Assembly: GCF_963576615.1 (NCBI RefSeq)
Contig: NC_088708.1
Location: 55,601,196-55,665,195 of the forward strand
Direction: 5' to 3'
DNA: 64,000 bases
Source: Watersipora subatra
Lineage: Eukaryota; Bryozoa; Gymnolaemata; Cheilostomatida; Watersiporidae
Part shown: positions 36,507 through 48,082 of the stretch, in pieces
How the letters are laid out: every line of letters starts with the position of its first letter
How positions within the stretch are numbered: position 1 is the stretch's first letter
Notes under the pieces: model-generated
What the model was told of the DNA's origin: nothing
The model's database searches: none
What the model saw: the letters and a program-made list of their open reading frames with translations, nothing else
Translations under genes and position numbers: made by a program

Positions 36507-39155
36507 TTGACAGAAGAGCTCAACCAAGCATACGAAGCAGGTGTAGCTAAAGGCATATGGGAACCAACTCAATTCAACCAGTATGGAACACCAGTTGTAC
36601 CTGTACGCAAATCTACAACAGGTCAAGCTGCAGGGAAGATCAGAGTATGTGGAGACTACTCCAAGACTATCAATAATCAGCTAGAAACACATAGGAAACC
36701 TATCCCACTACCAGAAGATCTAATCAGAAAACTAGGTGGAGGCTATTGCTACACAAAGATTGATTTAGCAGATGCCTACAATCAAACATTGTTGGCACCA
36801 GAAAGTCAACGACGACTAGCACTATCAACACACCGAGGAGTACTACTACAGAAGAGGTTGCCCTTTGGCATAAGCTCAGCACCAGGGTATTTTCAAGAAA
36901 TCATGGAGCAACTGACACAAGACCTCCCAGGAGTAGCAGTATACCTAGATGATATACTAGTGAGTGGAGCCAATGCAGAGAGCCATCTACAAAACTTACG
37001 TCGACTTCTTCAAAGATTAGAAGAAAGAGGGCTCAGATGTAGAAAAGACAAGTGCTGTTTTGCTCAACCTACAGTAGAGTATCTGGGACACAAACTCACT
37101 TCAAAGGGAATCACTAAAGGAAAGAAGGCAGATGCAGTACAACAGATGCCAGTCCCAACAGACTTAACTCAGCTAAGATCTTTCTTAGGAGCTACACAAT
37201 TCTACAGCAAGTTCATACCCAATCTGTCACAACTCACAGGACCATTGCACAAACTGACACGCAAAGGAGAGACCTGGAAGTGGGGCACTGAACAAGAAAA
37301 GAGCTTCAACAAACTGAAAGATATGCTATCAACTGATAATGTCTTAGCACACTTCAACCCAGATCTTGACATTGGAATCTCATGTGATGCTTCAGAAACT
37401 GGACTGGGAGCTGTACTATTTCATCGTTATTCTGATGGAAGTGAGAGACCAATAGCCAATGTTTCAAAAACACTGACCAGCACACAGAGGAAATATGGAC
37501 AAATACAAAAAGAAGCTCTCTCAATCATATTTGCTCTAAAGAAGTATCACCAGTACCTGTATGGTCGACGGTTTATCTTGGTAACTGACCACAGACCTCT
37601 TCTCACACTTCTAGGACCTACCAAAGGAGTTCCAGCTCTAGCAGCCAACAGACTAGCAAGATGGGCACTGGTACTAAATCAGTATGACTACACCATAGAA
37701 TACAGATCTACCCAGCATCATCAAAATGCAGATGTCCTCTCAAGACTGCCAGTTGGACCTGATAAAGAGTTTGATGCAAGAGAAGATGAGGATGATGTTG
37801 ATACAGTATGCACTATTCACACTATTGGACAACAGCTCAACTCTACAGACTACAATGTTCTAGCAAAGGAGACAAAGAAAGACACAACACTAGCCACAGT
37901 AATGCGCTACACAGCAGAAGGATGGCCTGGTAACAAAGAGATGAAGGAGACTCAGCTGTCACTCTTCCACAAGATCTCAGATTCACTTTCTATCACTGAA
38001 GGTTGTCTTCTATATGGCAACAGAGTAGTCATTCCTGTCAAGTTACAACAGGAAGTATTAAAGATCCTTCACCTTGGACACTTTGGAATGGAAAGAATGA
38101 AGAAGCTAGCTCGAACTGCTGTCTATTGGCCTCGCATTGACTCTGATATAGAGGAGACAAGCCGACAGTGCACTGCCTGTGCTGAACACCAGAAGCTTCC
38201 ACAGAAGTATCCTATACATCCCTGGATGCTACCTGAGAAGCCATGGAGTCGTCTTCACTTAGATCATGCAGTGAACTTCATGGGCAGCCAATGGCTAGTG
38301 ATGATAGATGCCTACTCAAAGTATCCATGCATACACAGGACGTCATCTACTTCTACCAGAGCTACCACAGACATCTTAGAGGAGATATTCGCACACTTTG
38401 GATACCCTCACACCATAGTCACTGACAATGCTACCAGCTTCACCTCAGGAGAGTTTCAGCAGTGGTGTCAAGAGAGAAGCATTGTTCACCTCACTGGAGC
38501 ACCCTACCATCCAGCTACAAATGGCGCAGCTGAAAGACTAGTACAATCCTTCAAACAAGCCATGAAGAAATCGTCACTCTCACCTAAATCTGCACTACAA
38601 CAGTTCCTGATGCACTATAGAAGGACACCACTTCCTACAGGATACTCTCCCAGTCAGCTGCTGAATGGAAGACAGATGAGATGCAAGATTGACACCCTAT
38701 TGCCATCACCCGCACACATAGCACAGTTTCATCAATCCAGAGAAGTCAACCGATCGGCAGAAAAGACAGTTAGCAAGATACACAGCTACAATCTTGGAGC
38801 ACCATGCTATGCCTTGTATCATGGACCTAAACGCAACAGACAACCTAGATGGGTTCCAGCCATTGTTACTAAGATATATGGAACTCGTAGTCTCAATGTC
38901 AAAGTGGTACCAAAGGGACCTACTTGGAGAAGACATGTTGAACAACTCAGACCAAGATACTCAACAGAAGAAGATCAAGACCCTGGAGATAAACCTGATA
39001 TAACAGAGGAGACAAAACTGCAACTACCAGCCCCTACAACTGTAACAGAGCAACCTCCGTCTAGAAGAAGACCACGCAACCCTCGTCTATCTGATGGAGA
39101 TGAGTATAGCAGAGACAAACCCCGAAGGTCTAAGAGAACCAGAAAGAACCTTTAG
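36507..39155 (+). CDS. RT, RNase H and integrase of the young gypsy element
   Basis: 882 codons, fully open. RT has YTKIDLADAYNQ, LPFGISSAPGYFQ and catalytic YLDD (about 146). RNase H has SCDASETGLGAVLF (about 290) and TDHRPLLTLL. Integrase has the HHCC region (HLGHFGMERM ... CTAC), then core acidic residues in LDHAV, TDNATSF and GAAERLVQSF. A basic tail ends PRRSKRTRKNL. No chromodomain or envelope frame follows; the 3' LTR begins 14 bases after the stop. The ATG at 36507 is just the first Met after the TGA and not necessarily a true start. Confidence 0.9.
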   Translation: MTEELNQAYEAGVAKGIWEPTQFNQYGTPVVPVRKSTTGQAAGKIRVCGDYSKTINNQLETHRKPIPLPEDLIRKLGGGYCYTKIDLADAYNQTLLAPESQRRLALSTHRGVLLQKRLPFGISSAPGYFQEIMEQLTQDLPGVAVYLDDILVSGANAESHLQNLRRLLQRLEERGLRCRKDKCCFAQPTVEYLGHKLTSKGITKGKKADAVQQMPVPTDLTQLRSFLGATQFYSKFIPNLSQLTGPLHKLTRKGETWKWGTEQEKSFNKLKDMLSTDNVLAHFNPDLDIGISCDASETGLGAVLFHRYSDGSERPIANVSKTLTSTQRKYGQIQKEALSIIFALKKYHQYLYGRRFILVTDHRPLLTLLGPTKGVPALAANRLARWALVLNQYDYTIEYRSTQHHQNADVLSRLPVGPDKEFDAREDEDDVDTVCTIHTIGQQLNSTDYNVLAKETKKDTTLATVMRYTAEGWPGNKEMKETQLSLFHKISDSLSITEGCLLYGNRVVIPVKLQQEVLKILHLGHFGMERMKKLARTAVYWPRIDSDIEETSRQCTACAEHQKLPQKYPIHPWMLPEKPWSRLHLDHAVNFMGSQWLVMIDAYSKYPCIHRTSSTSTRATTDILEEIFAHFGYPHTIVTDNATSFTSGEFQQWCQERSIVHLTGAPYHPATNGAAERLVQSFKQAMKKSSLSPKSALQQFLMHYRRTPLPTGYSPSQLLNGRQMRCKIDTLLPSPAHIAQFHQSREVNRSAEKTVSKIHSYNLGAPCYALYHGPKRNRQPRWVPAIVTKIYGTRSLNVKVVPKGPTWRRHVEQLRPRYSTEEDQDPGDKPDITEETKLQLPAPTTVTEQPPSRRRPRNPRLSDGDEYSRDKPRRSKRTRKNL

Positions 39156-39168
39156 CTTAGTGAGGAGG

Positions 39169-39430
39169 TGTCATGCAAGTGCCAAGTATTACTGGTACTT
39201 TGCCAACAAACATTATGCTTTTTAGCTAAAGCTTTATACAAGCTAATATTATATAGTACTGTCTCATTATAGCTATTAATAATGCTTGTAGCTTTTTACA
39301 AAGCTTTTCTATGACCAAACATATAAATACTTGGGTTTTCTGTTATCAAATCAGTTGTCTCTGGAGTGTGCAATAAACCATTTCTCTAATTTAATACTCT
39401 ATTTAATTGCTTCTGTGCAGAAACATAACA
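39169..39430 (+). repeat. 3' LTR of the young element
   Basis: It is identical to 34555-34816 except one base. The purine-rich GTGAGGAGG just before it (39160-39168) is the probable polypurine tract. Confidence 0.95.
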
Positions 39431-40041
39431 AAACCTCTTAACCCTGACTGGTAAGACTGACAAGTCCTTCTCACGCAATAATGAAATAAGAGGCTCATGG
39501 TCAGTCTCAACCTCAAATTTTCTACCCACTAAATAGTAGTAAAATTTCTCACATGCCTATGTAATTGCCAATGCCTCTTTCTCGATCATCGCATACCTTT
39601 CCTTTGTCTCGGTCATTTTCCTTGACACATATTCAACTGGCTGCCACATATTACCCTCATTCAATTGCAACAATACTGCCCCTACTGTATTCCTGCTGGC
39701 GTCTGCAGACACTCTATGCCTCTTATTCAAGTCAAAGGCACACAATACTGGTGCTTTAGATAAAGCTATCTTTACCTCCTCAAAAGCTTGTTCCTGATCT
39801 GGACCCTAATACCACTCTGATCTACGTTTTTACACCTTGTAAATTGGTGTGCATAGCTCCGCTAGCTCTCTGCTAAACTTACTCAAATAATTTACCATCC
39901 CTGTAAACCTTCTAGCCCTTGTTTTAATAGCCAGCGGCTTCAAGTCTAAAACTGGCTCTACTTTACATGGATCTGGCCTAATACCAGACGCGCTAACCAA
40001 ATGGCCAAAAAACATGATTTCACTTTGGCCAAACTTGTGTA
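39431..40041 (-). pseudogene. RNase H and RT thumb of the old gypsy element
   Basis: The minus strand reads KFGQSEIMFFGHLVSASGI (RT end) then VNYLSKFSRELAELC. After a break it gives VSADASRNTVGAVLLQ and EKEALAIT of RNase H up to the AAACC insertion point. It joins in sense to 34554 and lower. Confidence 0.85.
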
Positions 40042-40608
40042 AGATATCATAATATCTCAAAGAAGAAGACCGCCGGAGTTGACCTAAATATGTCAGCTGT
40101 ATAGGACAACCATTATCTCGTTATAATACCATCACAGTAACATTCCAAGAATAACACTCATTTACGCAAGCTATGCAATGCTTACGGTTTTATTTATATT
40201 GACAGACATTGCTGACATTAATTACCATGAACAATGTCTAAAGCCAACAATCTCATCCTGTCTCTGCCTTCAAGATTTATTCTTAATACATTTCATCATA
40301 CTTAATGAAATATTCTCCTGTGAACTTTGGTCGTGCCATCGGTGTCTAAAACATACAATGTATATTTTGTCTAATGTTGTGCGCCACATATACCAAGTTG
40401 TGTTTGGCAATGTTTATACTTTGATGTCAATCATGCTGTCACAGTTTTTGTATATAAGAACGGTTTTTAGCTTTATATCAGCAGTTAATTTACAAGTGAT
40501 TGCTATGTACACACTGTATCTGACTCAAATATAATATCTCGCTTAATGCTTAGAGTGAACGTCTTGTTTCACGCCGAACCCATAAGTGTGAGGACAGCAC
40601 CCCCTCAC
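40042..40608. mobile_element. About 565-bp foreign insertion in the old RT
   Basis: The old RT reads up to KNKCKC at about 40609 and resumes at KFGQSEIMFFG at about 40041. The DNA between does not read as RT. AATATCTC occurs near both ends, and AAGTGTGAGG with its mirror CCTCACACTT lies at the right edge. A 118-codon plus-strand frame inside (40178-40534) is hydrophobic and unrecognised. Exact ends are unresolved. Confidence 0.55.
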
Positions 40609-41585
40609 ACTTGCACTTATTTTTCCTTAATGTCATGTTTGAACACCTGATTTGCCCTAGTATCTCCCTCAATCTCGACCAATGTTCATTTGTGTTTTTC
40701 CATATACTAGGACATCCTCTATCAAGCATACTACTCCTTTCACGGCACCAATAACATTTTCCATTGCTCTCTGGAAAAATTCAGGAGTGGAGGAGACACC
40801 AAATGGCATACGATTGAACCTATACCTGCTCCAAGGGGTGATAAAGGTTGTCAATGACCTTGACCTCTCCTCCACCTGAACTTGCCAAAACCTTGATATC
40901 CCATCTAACTTCAAAAACATTGTTCCCTTAGACAATTCACTGAGCAAATCTGAAATCTTAGGCAAAGGGTAAACCTCTCGCTTGACAGATCTGATCAGCC
41001 CCAGTTAAATCTACACACATTCTTAACTTCTCCCTACCTTAGGTGCTATAGCTAGCCCTGAGCACCACTCAGTAGGTTCTTCAACCCACTCAATTGCTTC
41101 ATTTGCCAACATACCACCTAACTCCTGCTTAGCCTGCTCTCTTAACCTGGTGCTATAGGTCTAGGCGAGTATAACCTTACTGGCTCTATACCTTCTTTTA
41201 ACTTAATTCTAAAAAAACCTGGCATTGTGCCCAAACTTTTAAAAATTTCCTCAAACTCTCTTACTGGGTCAAATTCGCTGTTGCTTACCGCATTGAATAC
41301 AGCCAAGAGATTCAGCTGCCTCAATTCGATTATACCCAACAGGTTTGCCTTAGATCCCTTCATCACGTACACTTCGGCCTCCATAAATCTATATTTACTT
41401 TCCAACTGAACTCCTGCTTTACTAACTACTTTGAATTTAAAACCATCTTCTCCTGCTAAGACAGTCGATGGCTCCTCTAGTCGTAGGGTCAACCTTTTGG
41501 TCGTCCCCTCTGTTACAGTCAACACTTCTGCCCCAGTAGGAAATGTAAACTCGACATTCTCCTTATTGACTTTTAGATACTGCAC
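40609..41585 (-). pseudogene. Protease end and RT palm of the old gypsy element
   Basis: Piece 41585-41142 holds the protease end (KANLLGIIELRQLNLL) and the linker FEEIFKSLGTMPG. Then broken RT reads WVEEPTEWCSG. Piece 40965-40669 has FLKLDGISRFWQVQ and MPFGVSSTPEFFQRAM. The catalytic YxDD box is LIED here (VVCLIEDVLVYG), with both Tyr and the first Asp lost. Confidence 0.85.
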
Positions 41586-41897
41586 AATTCTCCAGCCTAG
41601 TCAAGGGTCTTCATCATACTTATTCCTAGAGCCAGAGAACCTAACGCTTCTGGCCTTTCCACTATACCGGTACCTTACATCATACCCATTCATCTCACGC
41701 CTCTCCTTATAACTCTCTCTCCTTCTCTCAAACCTATTCATACTATTCTCCCCTGTACCTGCTCAACTTGGCACTCCCCTCGCGGGGGCTTTCTCGGCCC
41801 CTGTATTTCTCCCTACTATTATCTCGACTACCATACCTCTCATAGCTGCTGTCACGGTTACCTCTTAACCCCCTGCTGCTACCTTGTCTGTCATAAC

Positions 41898-42932
41898 CTA
41901 CATCTCCGCCCTTATCCCTACAATGTCGGGATGCATATCCTCGTCAGCCACAAAAAAAATTTTAATGGAGGGACAACTCCGCATCTCGTGGCCACTACAC
42001 TTGCAATTGTAGCAAACTCTATCTCTGCTACTTTCTCTACTATTGGCTCTGTTTCTAGAGACATACCTGTCCCTGCTATCATCTCTATATCTCCTATTGT
42101 CCCTGTCCTTACTATACTCTCGGTTCCTTGCCCCATACTTATAAACATCACGCTCATCATTAGTGTTCCCGTAATACCTTCTACCACTTTTAGGGCTACT
42201 TTTAGGGGAAAATTTACCTTCTGAGTCATAACTTCTATCTCTACCACCACTCTGGTAATGCGCACAGCTGTCGAACTCAGGTACCTTTGCTAACTTCATC
42301 TTAATCTTGCTGTTCAAGTCAGTACTTCTTCTCCCCGCCCTCAAGAAACTATTTTAATTGTTTGCCATATCTTGAGCCCTCAATGCCTCATTTAACAACC
42401 CCCAAGCCAAATTGGCTACTTACTTCTACTTACTTCTATCTACTTACTTCTCTATCCCTCAACCCGTTAACTTCACTATAAGGGCAAACCTTGTCCTATC
42501 ATCATTATTTGCTACCTCAGCATATTTGATCAAACTCTCAACTCTTTGTAAGTAATCTCTATCACTTTCACCAGATGCCTGTTTAGCTGTCAGAAACTTA
42601 TGCCCTTTTACAAACATGCTCTTTTGTTTGCCATAGTGCCCCTGTAAAATCTCCACTGCCTTTTCATATGCTGAATTTCAACCATCTACATTGAACCCTG
42701 CACCTCTTAATACTTCTTTATCGTTATGCCCAAAAGCTTTCAATAGCGGCACTAACTTAGCTCTACCTCTCATAATAGGCACTCTGTCACCATCATCATC
42801 TTCATAACCTTTCCTCTCAACTGCACTCTCGATACGTAAATTCATTTCTTCTATGAATTTTTCCCTAGGAGCCATCGCCATGCTCACAAACGCTAGCTTT
42901 TGATAACCGCTCTTCATCCCCTCACGACACAA
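41898..42932 (-). pseudogene. Gag remnants of the old gypsy element
   Basis: Three frames: 42932-42678, 42656-42459 (capsid-like, ESDRDYLQRVESLIKYAEV) and 42344-41898, which is Arg/Asp/Ser-rich (RYRDDSRDRYVSRNRANS) and ends with the zinc knuckle CYNCKCSGHEMRSC. Stops between them show decay. Confidence 0.75.
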
Positions 42933-43222
42933 TATATTTCAGGCCACCAACCAACTCTACACCTTTCCTTAAACTTTTTATTTTTCAACTTCTCCTACCA
43001 ATTAACGAATAAGAAAATTCTGTACCTTTTCAACACCGACACTTCCCTGCTTTGACTCATCACAGCCTAACAACTTGTCTGCACGACAGTACACTATCAC
43101 ACATCACCTCACCTGCATGCCTGTGAAAAGGTCCTGTCAAACGTTAAACTTACAACGAAACCAGAAAATTATCGCTAATGATAGCACCACAAAAAAAATG
43201 TGTAAGTTCGTCAACTGCGCCA

Positions 43223-43420
43223 TGTTCTATAAATTAGTACACTTATAGGTATTGATGTGAAGAAGGAACTGCTCTTATTCTGTAGTTGCTTGTATTCTGT
43301 TCTCTCTGCTGCGTCACTACCACGTCACTGGCTTCTCGCTTAACCTCTCGTCACTACCTGTAACTGCTGTGTCTTCGGACATTAGCGTAGCCTTGGGACC
43401 ACTGACCCGATTATACAACA
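43223..43420 (-). repeat. 5' LTR of the old gypsy element
   Basis: It runs TGTTCTATAAATTAG to CGATTATACAACA. It aligns to 31470-31670 with many substitutions and small indels. Confidence 0.85.
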
Positions 43421-43835
43421 ATATCTACAACTTATGTATTTAGATGCTCCTATACCAACAACTTATCTATTTAAATGGTCCTATACCAAAAACTTATCTC
43501 TTTAGGTGGTCCTATGCCAACAGGTTTTTTATTTAGGAAATCCTATACCATCTACTTTTCTATTTAGGTAGTCCTATACCAACAACCTATCTATTTAGGT
43601 GCTCCTACACCAACAACTCATGTATTTAGGTGTTCCTATATCAACAACCTATATTATGGGTGGTCCTATACCAACAACTTATATATTTAGTTGTTCCTAT
43701 ACCAAGAACTTATCTTATTAGGTGCTCCTATACCAACAACTTATCTATCTAGGTGTTCCGACACCAACATCTTATTTATCTAGGTGCTCCTATACCAACA
43801 ACTTATGTATTTGGGTGCTCTTTTACCAACACCGA
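43421..43835. repeat. 31-bp minisatellite, right block (about 13 units)
   Basis: It resumes in the unit where 31469 stopped: CTATACC on the left, then ACAACTTATGTATTTAG on the right. Confidence 0.95.
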
Positions 43836-46800
43836 AAAAAATAAATTTTGGCTTTGGCTTTCCACGCATGTCTGGAGATTTGCCTGCTGAGACGAAATCC
43901 AACAGAAGTTCTATGCAGGTGAGCCTATGCCCTACCTTGAAATTAACACATTCAGTCTAGATAGGTAAGAAAATCTGTCTTTTTGTAATCTGGATTGTAG
44001 TCGAGAATATCTATGAGGTCACAAACATGAAATAGAAAAATATATACTATGCTCTTAGTAACCTTAGAAAAAATCAATGCAGCAACAACCATTTTCAAAA
44101 TGATGTTCTATGAATATTTAGGTATTTAGGTATTCAACAGAGTGGCCATAATCTCAAACCCAATCTAAATTGCCTATCGATAGCTACTGAGTGAAAGTCT
44201 AAACAAAATGTTGCTTTCTAAAATCTTTGCTTTATGTAAATAAGCCTTTATAAAACTAAAAATTCCCCTGTCATACAGCTCAGGACCAAAGTGATAATGG
44301 AGAAAAGAAAAGGTACTGCTGGTTGAGAAATGCAATATTAGCAGTCAAATGGCAAGCTGCTGTGTAATATACACAGTTTGAAAGTTGGTTGTGTTGGATG
44401 TAGAATGGTTTCGGCAGCGATCTGTAACAGAAAGCAAGCATTAGCATTCACGTGTGTCTAAAGGTTTTCTGCAAACTGGAACAAAATAACAAAATTTTCT
44501 TGTCATAAAGGGGCATTGTAGTTCGGCCCTAGCTTGTACATAAGTTGTAAAGAAATTTGGCTAATTTTCTAGATAATTTAATGAAACCTTCGGTAATTGG
44601 ACAAAAAAACATAGGCTGATAAACTGTGTACCACATTTTCGTACCAGTAAATCAAAATTGCGATGTCATAATGTTACGATTTACTGAAGGTAAAACAAAC
44701 GGTCTACATTTATTACAGAAACCTTCAGCAATTGGACAATGCCATACACTGGTAAAATGTGCACGTTTTGTTACTATCTGTTGCACGGCTTTATGGGCAT
44801 TTGGTTGGTCGGTCTTAATTTTGATTAAAAAGGCTCGTCAGGTTTTAATGACGACTTTAAGCCAATTGAATTTTTTTAGTTATGTATCATCTGATCAGAT
44901 GAGTAAGTTTTAGGATACTGTCAACAATTTTCAAAGATTTGGTAACATATTTAAATATGTGTATAAGTGTTTTGTATCACTATTATACTTAAACAGCTCC
45001 ACAAAAAATGATTAAATTTTTTGATGGGATTACGGTACAAGGGTTTGGGTAAGGCTGTTGGTGGATACTTTTCGGGAGTTGTGTGCACATATGCATTTAT
45101 CACAAAGCTTCCAAACACACTCACTTCGCTCGTGTTTGGTCGTGGGATAAACACAAGCACTTGTCTTAGGTCGAGTTTGCTTTCCACCCCGTGCGTTACA
45201 GCATGATTTAGAGCGCATTAATTTGGTACAAAGTCTGCAATCTTTATACTGTTCAGGTTGTCAGGTGTAGAAAGTATAGGTGTAGACAGTATAGAAAGGC
45301 TGTGAGATTTTTCTGATCTTCTAGCCATAATTGTTACGTAAAGGTTTTTGTAGTTGATAAGTCACCTTCTCCTTTATTTTTTCATATTCCATAAAAAGAA
45401 AATTTAAAATTATCTTGACTTACGCTGACTTACAGTGGTAATATTTGCACAATTTTTGTTAGTAGGTATTTCAGTCTAAAATTTGTGTATGTATTGTTTT
45501 TCTCTTACCTCACTTTCACAGCCAAAGGAAATTCTCAAACCAGCACAAAACACTGAGAACAAGGCCTTGCCTAAGCTTGAAAAGGGCCTCAACTCTAAGG
45601 GTTGAGTAAAAACTGTGACTAAAGCCATGGATAAACCAGGTCCCAAATTTAGTGGGATGCTGTCTCTTGGTTTACCATCAGCTTGACCTCCTGCACTCAA
45701 ACTACCTGCGCTATCTTCCAGTGATTCCAGCAAAAATAATCTTGTTGCTACGACTTCTCCAGTTTGGCCAACGCTTCCCAAACCTATCGCTGCCTTTCCT
45801 GAAACGGTAGCAAGCGCTCCTACAAAACCGTCTGCCTTGTGCCCTAAACTCCTCCCAAGCCTGCTAAGCCTGGTAAACCAAGCAGGTCTAACACTGTGAT
45901 AGACAAGTCTACTCACTCGGTCGTTGAAAAGAAAGGTTTGTTTTGTTTAATCCTGGTCTCTTTTCAAGCATTCTGGAAGCTATTATAATCCTCGTTTGTC
46001 CAAGTTATTTGCAAAAGATATGAAAGTGCGTGATTCATTGAAATTTTAGCATGCATGGTCAGGAATATTGTCTCATTCACTGTGCATGGCACGAATTATT
46101 ATGCACAGTCGGATTTATTATTTTGTGTTCAATGAGCATCCCTTTTGTTAAAATTTTACTTTTTTATACACAATACATTTTTACTGTAGAAAAAAAAACT
46201 GTAGAAAAGCAGTAAGACATTAATGTTTAAATTAAGTCTGGTTGCATAAATTATTTAAAATCTCCTGTGAAAGGATTTAAACATCTTCAGTAACATTCAT
46301 TCAGACATTCAAAACTAAATTACTTAAACTAATACTGAAGACTGCTGGGTCCAAAAATGTGAAACAATAAAAAAAAGTGAAACAATCAAAAATGTAAAAC
46401 CATTTACTTAGAATTTTAATGGAAAAGCTGATGCATAACTAGGACCAACTCTATGTAGCTTTTGGCTGTTATATGTTAAAGCGATGCACTGTGATGTACT
46501 TACAGCACCGCCTAAACTTGCTCCTCCACAACTAAATAAAATATAAAGCTATACAGACCCTAAGGTCTCTTCACCCACTAGCCCACCAGTTGCCCCAAGT
46601 CTAGTTTTCTCTTGACGCAGTATCAACCATCGCTGGATGCGCAAGTAATGACCAATCAAGCTGCAAGGTCTCTGATCCTTGAAAGTCATTGGCTTGCAAT
46701 GTTGACACTTAGCCAGTTAAAACTTCTGAAGAGGTATTACCTGTAACTTCAGAGTTCGACATCATAGCCCAGGTTGAGCTTATGGTAAAACCTCTGGAAG

Positions 46801-47227
46801 AGGCAGTGAGTGATGCGCGCACGGAAGCAGACAGCACTATGGAAGGTGATCACGGTGGTGTTTGGGTGAGAGGCTTTATAAGAAGATGCTCGGCGGTTGT
46901 TGGGTGTAATGCGAGGTGTAGGTGGGATGCTTTGCAAAACATTGCCTGAAGGGTGTTGGGAATACCTGAGTCCTCAGAGTAACCATCTTGCATGATGTAT
47001 CCCTTAGGAGGCTTGCTTCAAAATTATAATTCAGTTCATTAGAGTGTAGACAACTCCAGTATAATGCACTAACACTGCTTGCAGTCTCTGCTGGAACAGG
47101 CTTTGTATAAGCTTGATAATCTTTTAAGTTTGGCTCTCTAATTGCTTTTCTATCCTGGAACAAGTTAAAAAGTGCAGACTTCATTTTTCATGCTTACCCT
47201 ATGCATACATTTAATATCGTTTTACAG

Positions 47228-47400
47228 CTGGTGGGAGTATGAAGGTATCATCCTCGCAGGGAGATTTGACTTTGTATGATGAGGAATCTTCATCTAAGAC
47301 CAGAGGAAGCTCCAGCAGCACTAGAGGTGGGAGACGCAGTATATCCTTGTCAGCTCCTTTTTGGAACAAGATAGAACTAACCTACCACACTAACATGTAA
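47228..47400 (+). CDS. Exon of the unrecognised plus-strand gene
   Basis: It follows TTTTACAG. The peptide reads GGSMKVSSSQGDLTLYDEE then SSSKTRGSSSSTR. It either ends at donor GTGGGA near 47330, which joins in phase to an exon starting after CACACTTAG (47720), or runs on to TAA at 47398. Confidence 0.35.
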
Positions 47401-47720
47401 AACTTAGGACTTTAATATAGCTATACATGTTTTACACATCTTAGGAACTGATAATGCAAATTGTTCTCATTCCCATATAAGTCGTAAAATGGTAAAACTT
47501 TTTTATAATAATTTATCAACTAAAATATTATCAACTCAAAATAACTAGAGAGCGCTTTATTACAGGTAAATCAAGCTGCTTTTTTCGCGAATGCAGAAAA
47601 AAATTCTGGTTTGCTGTGTTTTGTTTAATCTCTTCTCTCTGCCTTCTACTCCGCTTGATGCTGACTTGACTGTCCATTATTGAATAGTTTGTTGTTCGTG
47701 CTTTTCTCTGTCACACTTAG

Positions 47721-47919
47721 TTTTGCTCACTCGGATAGATTCTATAGCCGAGGAACCAGCGATTAAACAGCGTGACAGCGAGAGAAGTTCTGGCAGGCTA
47801 TCTAATGGCTCAGCTTCTCAGGACAATTGGTGCTTTCCATGTACTTCACAATCAGCTCATATGGAGGAAGGACCTGTTCTACAGCCTCCACTCAGCAAAG
47901 ACAAAAGCCGTCTGGACAG
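47721..47919 (+). CDS. Exon with two overlapping plausible frames
   Basis: The frame from 47721 gives LLTRIDSIAEEPAIKQRDSE, fitting the disordered upstream exon. From about 47748 a second frame gives VLAGYLMAQLLRTIGAFHVL then WRKDLFYSLHSAKTKAVWT, which alone joins in phase to EPYVFHSLPLL of the next exon. One indel near 47780 would explain both. Donor CAG|GTAGGT. Confidence 0.4.
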
Positions 47920-48082
47920 GTAGGTATTTAGAATCAAGTCATAGCAAAAGTTGTTTCGTCATAGTTTGTAAAGTAATTGTTACGCTACGTTCATGGAATT
48001 GTTCTCAGCGCAAGAATGTCCTGTTCTGGAGTTATGTCTATGAATCATTTTATTGATTTACACTCATCAACTGGTGGTGAAA

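Larger units (their letters stand above)
34555..39430 (+). mobile_element. Young, nearly intact gypsy-type LTR retrotransposon
   Basis: It is 4876 bp with 262-bp LTRs that differ at one base only (C at 34588, G at 39202), and a 5-bp target duplication AAACC (34550-34554, 39431-39435). It has a primer site, a Gag-protease frame and an RT-RNase H-integrase frame in the same phase, separated by one TGA. It lies in opposite orientation inside the RNase H region of the older element. The near-identity of LTRs indicates recent insertion. The primer site complementary to a serine tRNA suggests a Mag-like clade, but this is tentative. Confidence 0.95.
31470..43420 (-). mobile_element. Old Ty3/gypsy LTR retrotransposon, interrupted and dead
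   Basis: The LTRs (31470-31670 and 43223-43420, about 200 bp, both TG...CA) differ at roughly two dozen sites. The flanks ATACC (31465-31469) and ATATC (43421-43425) fit a 5-bp target duplication with one change. On the minus strand the order is gag pieces, zinc knuckle, protease end, RT, RNase H, integrase, then an extra ORF. A purine tract (AAAAAAGAAAAGGCA) adjoins the 3' LTR, and TGGCGCAG follows the 5' LTR as a possible primer site. Frames are broken many times; it is interrupted by 34555-39430 and by about 565 bases in RT. It inserted into the 31-bp minisatellite. Confidence 0.9.

Noticed and set aside
45111-45140. Terminator-like hairpin CCAAACAC...GTGTTTGG
   Set aside because: An isolated 8-bp stem in animal intergenic DNA has no clear role.
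45476-45916. 146-codon minus-strand open frame as a gene
   Set aside because: The plus strand here reads as biased Lys/Pro/Ser-rich sequence following a clean acceptor, in line with neighbouring exon blocks; the minus frame is probably its shadow.
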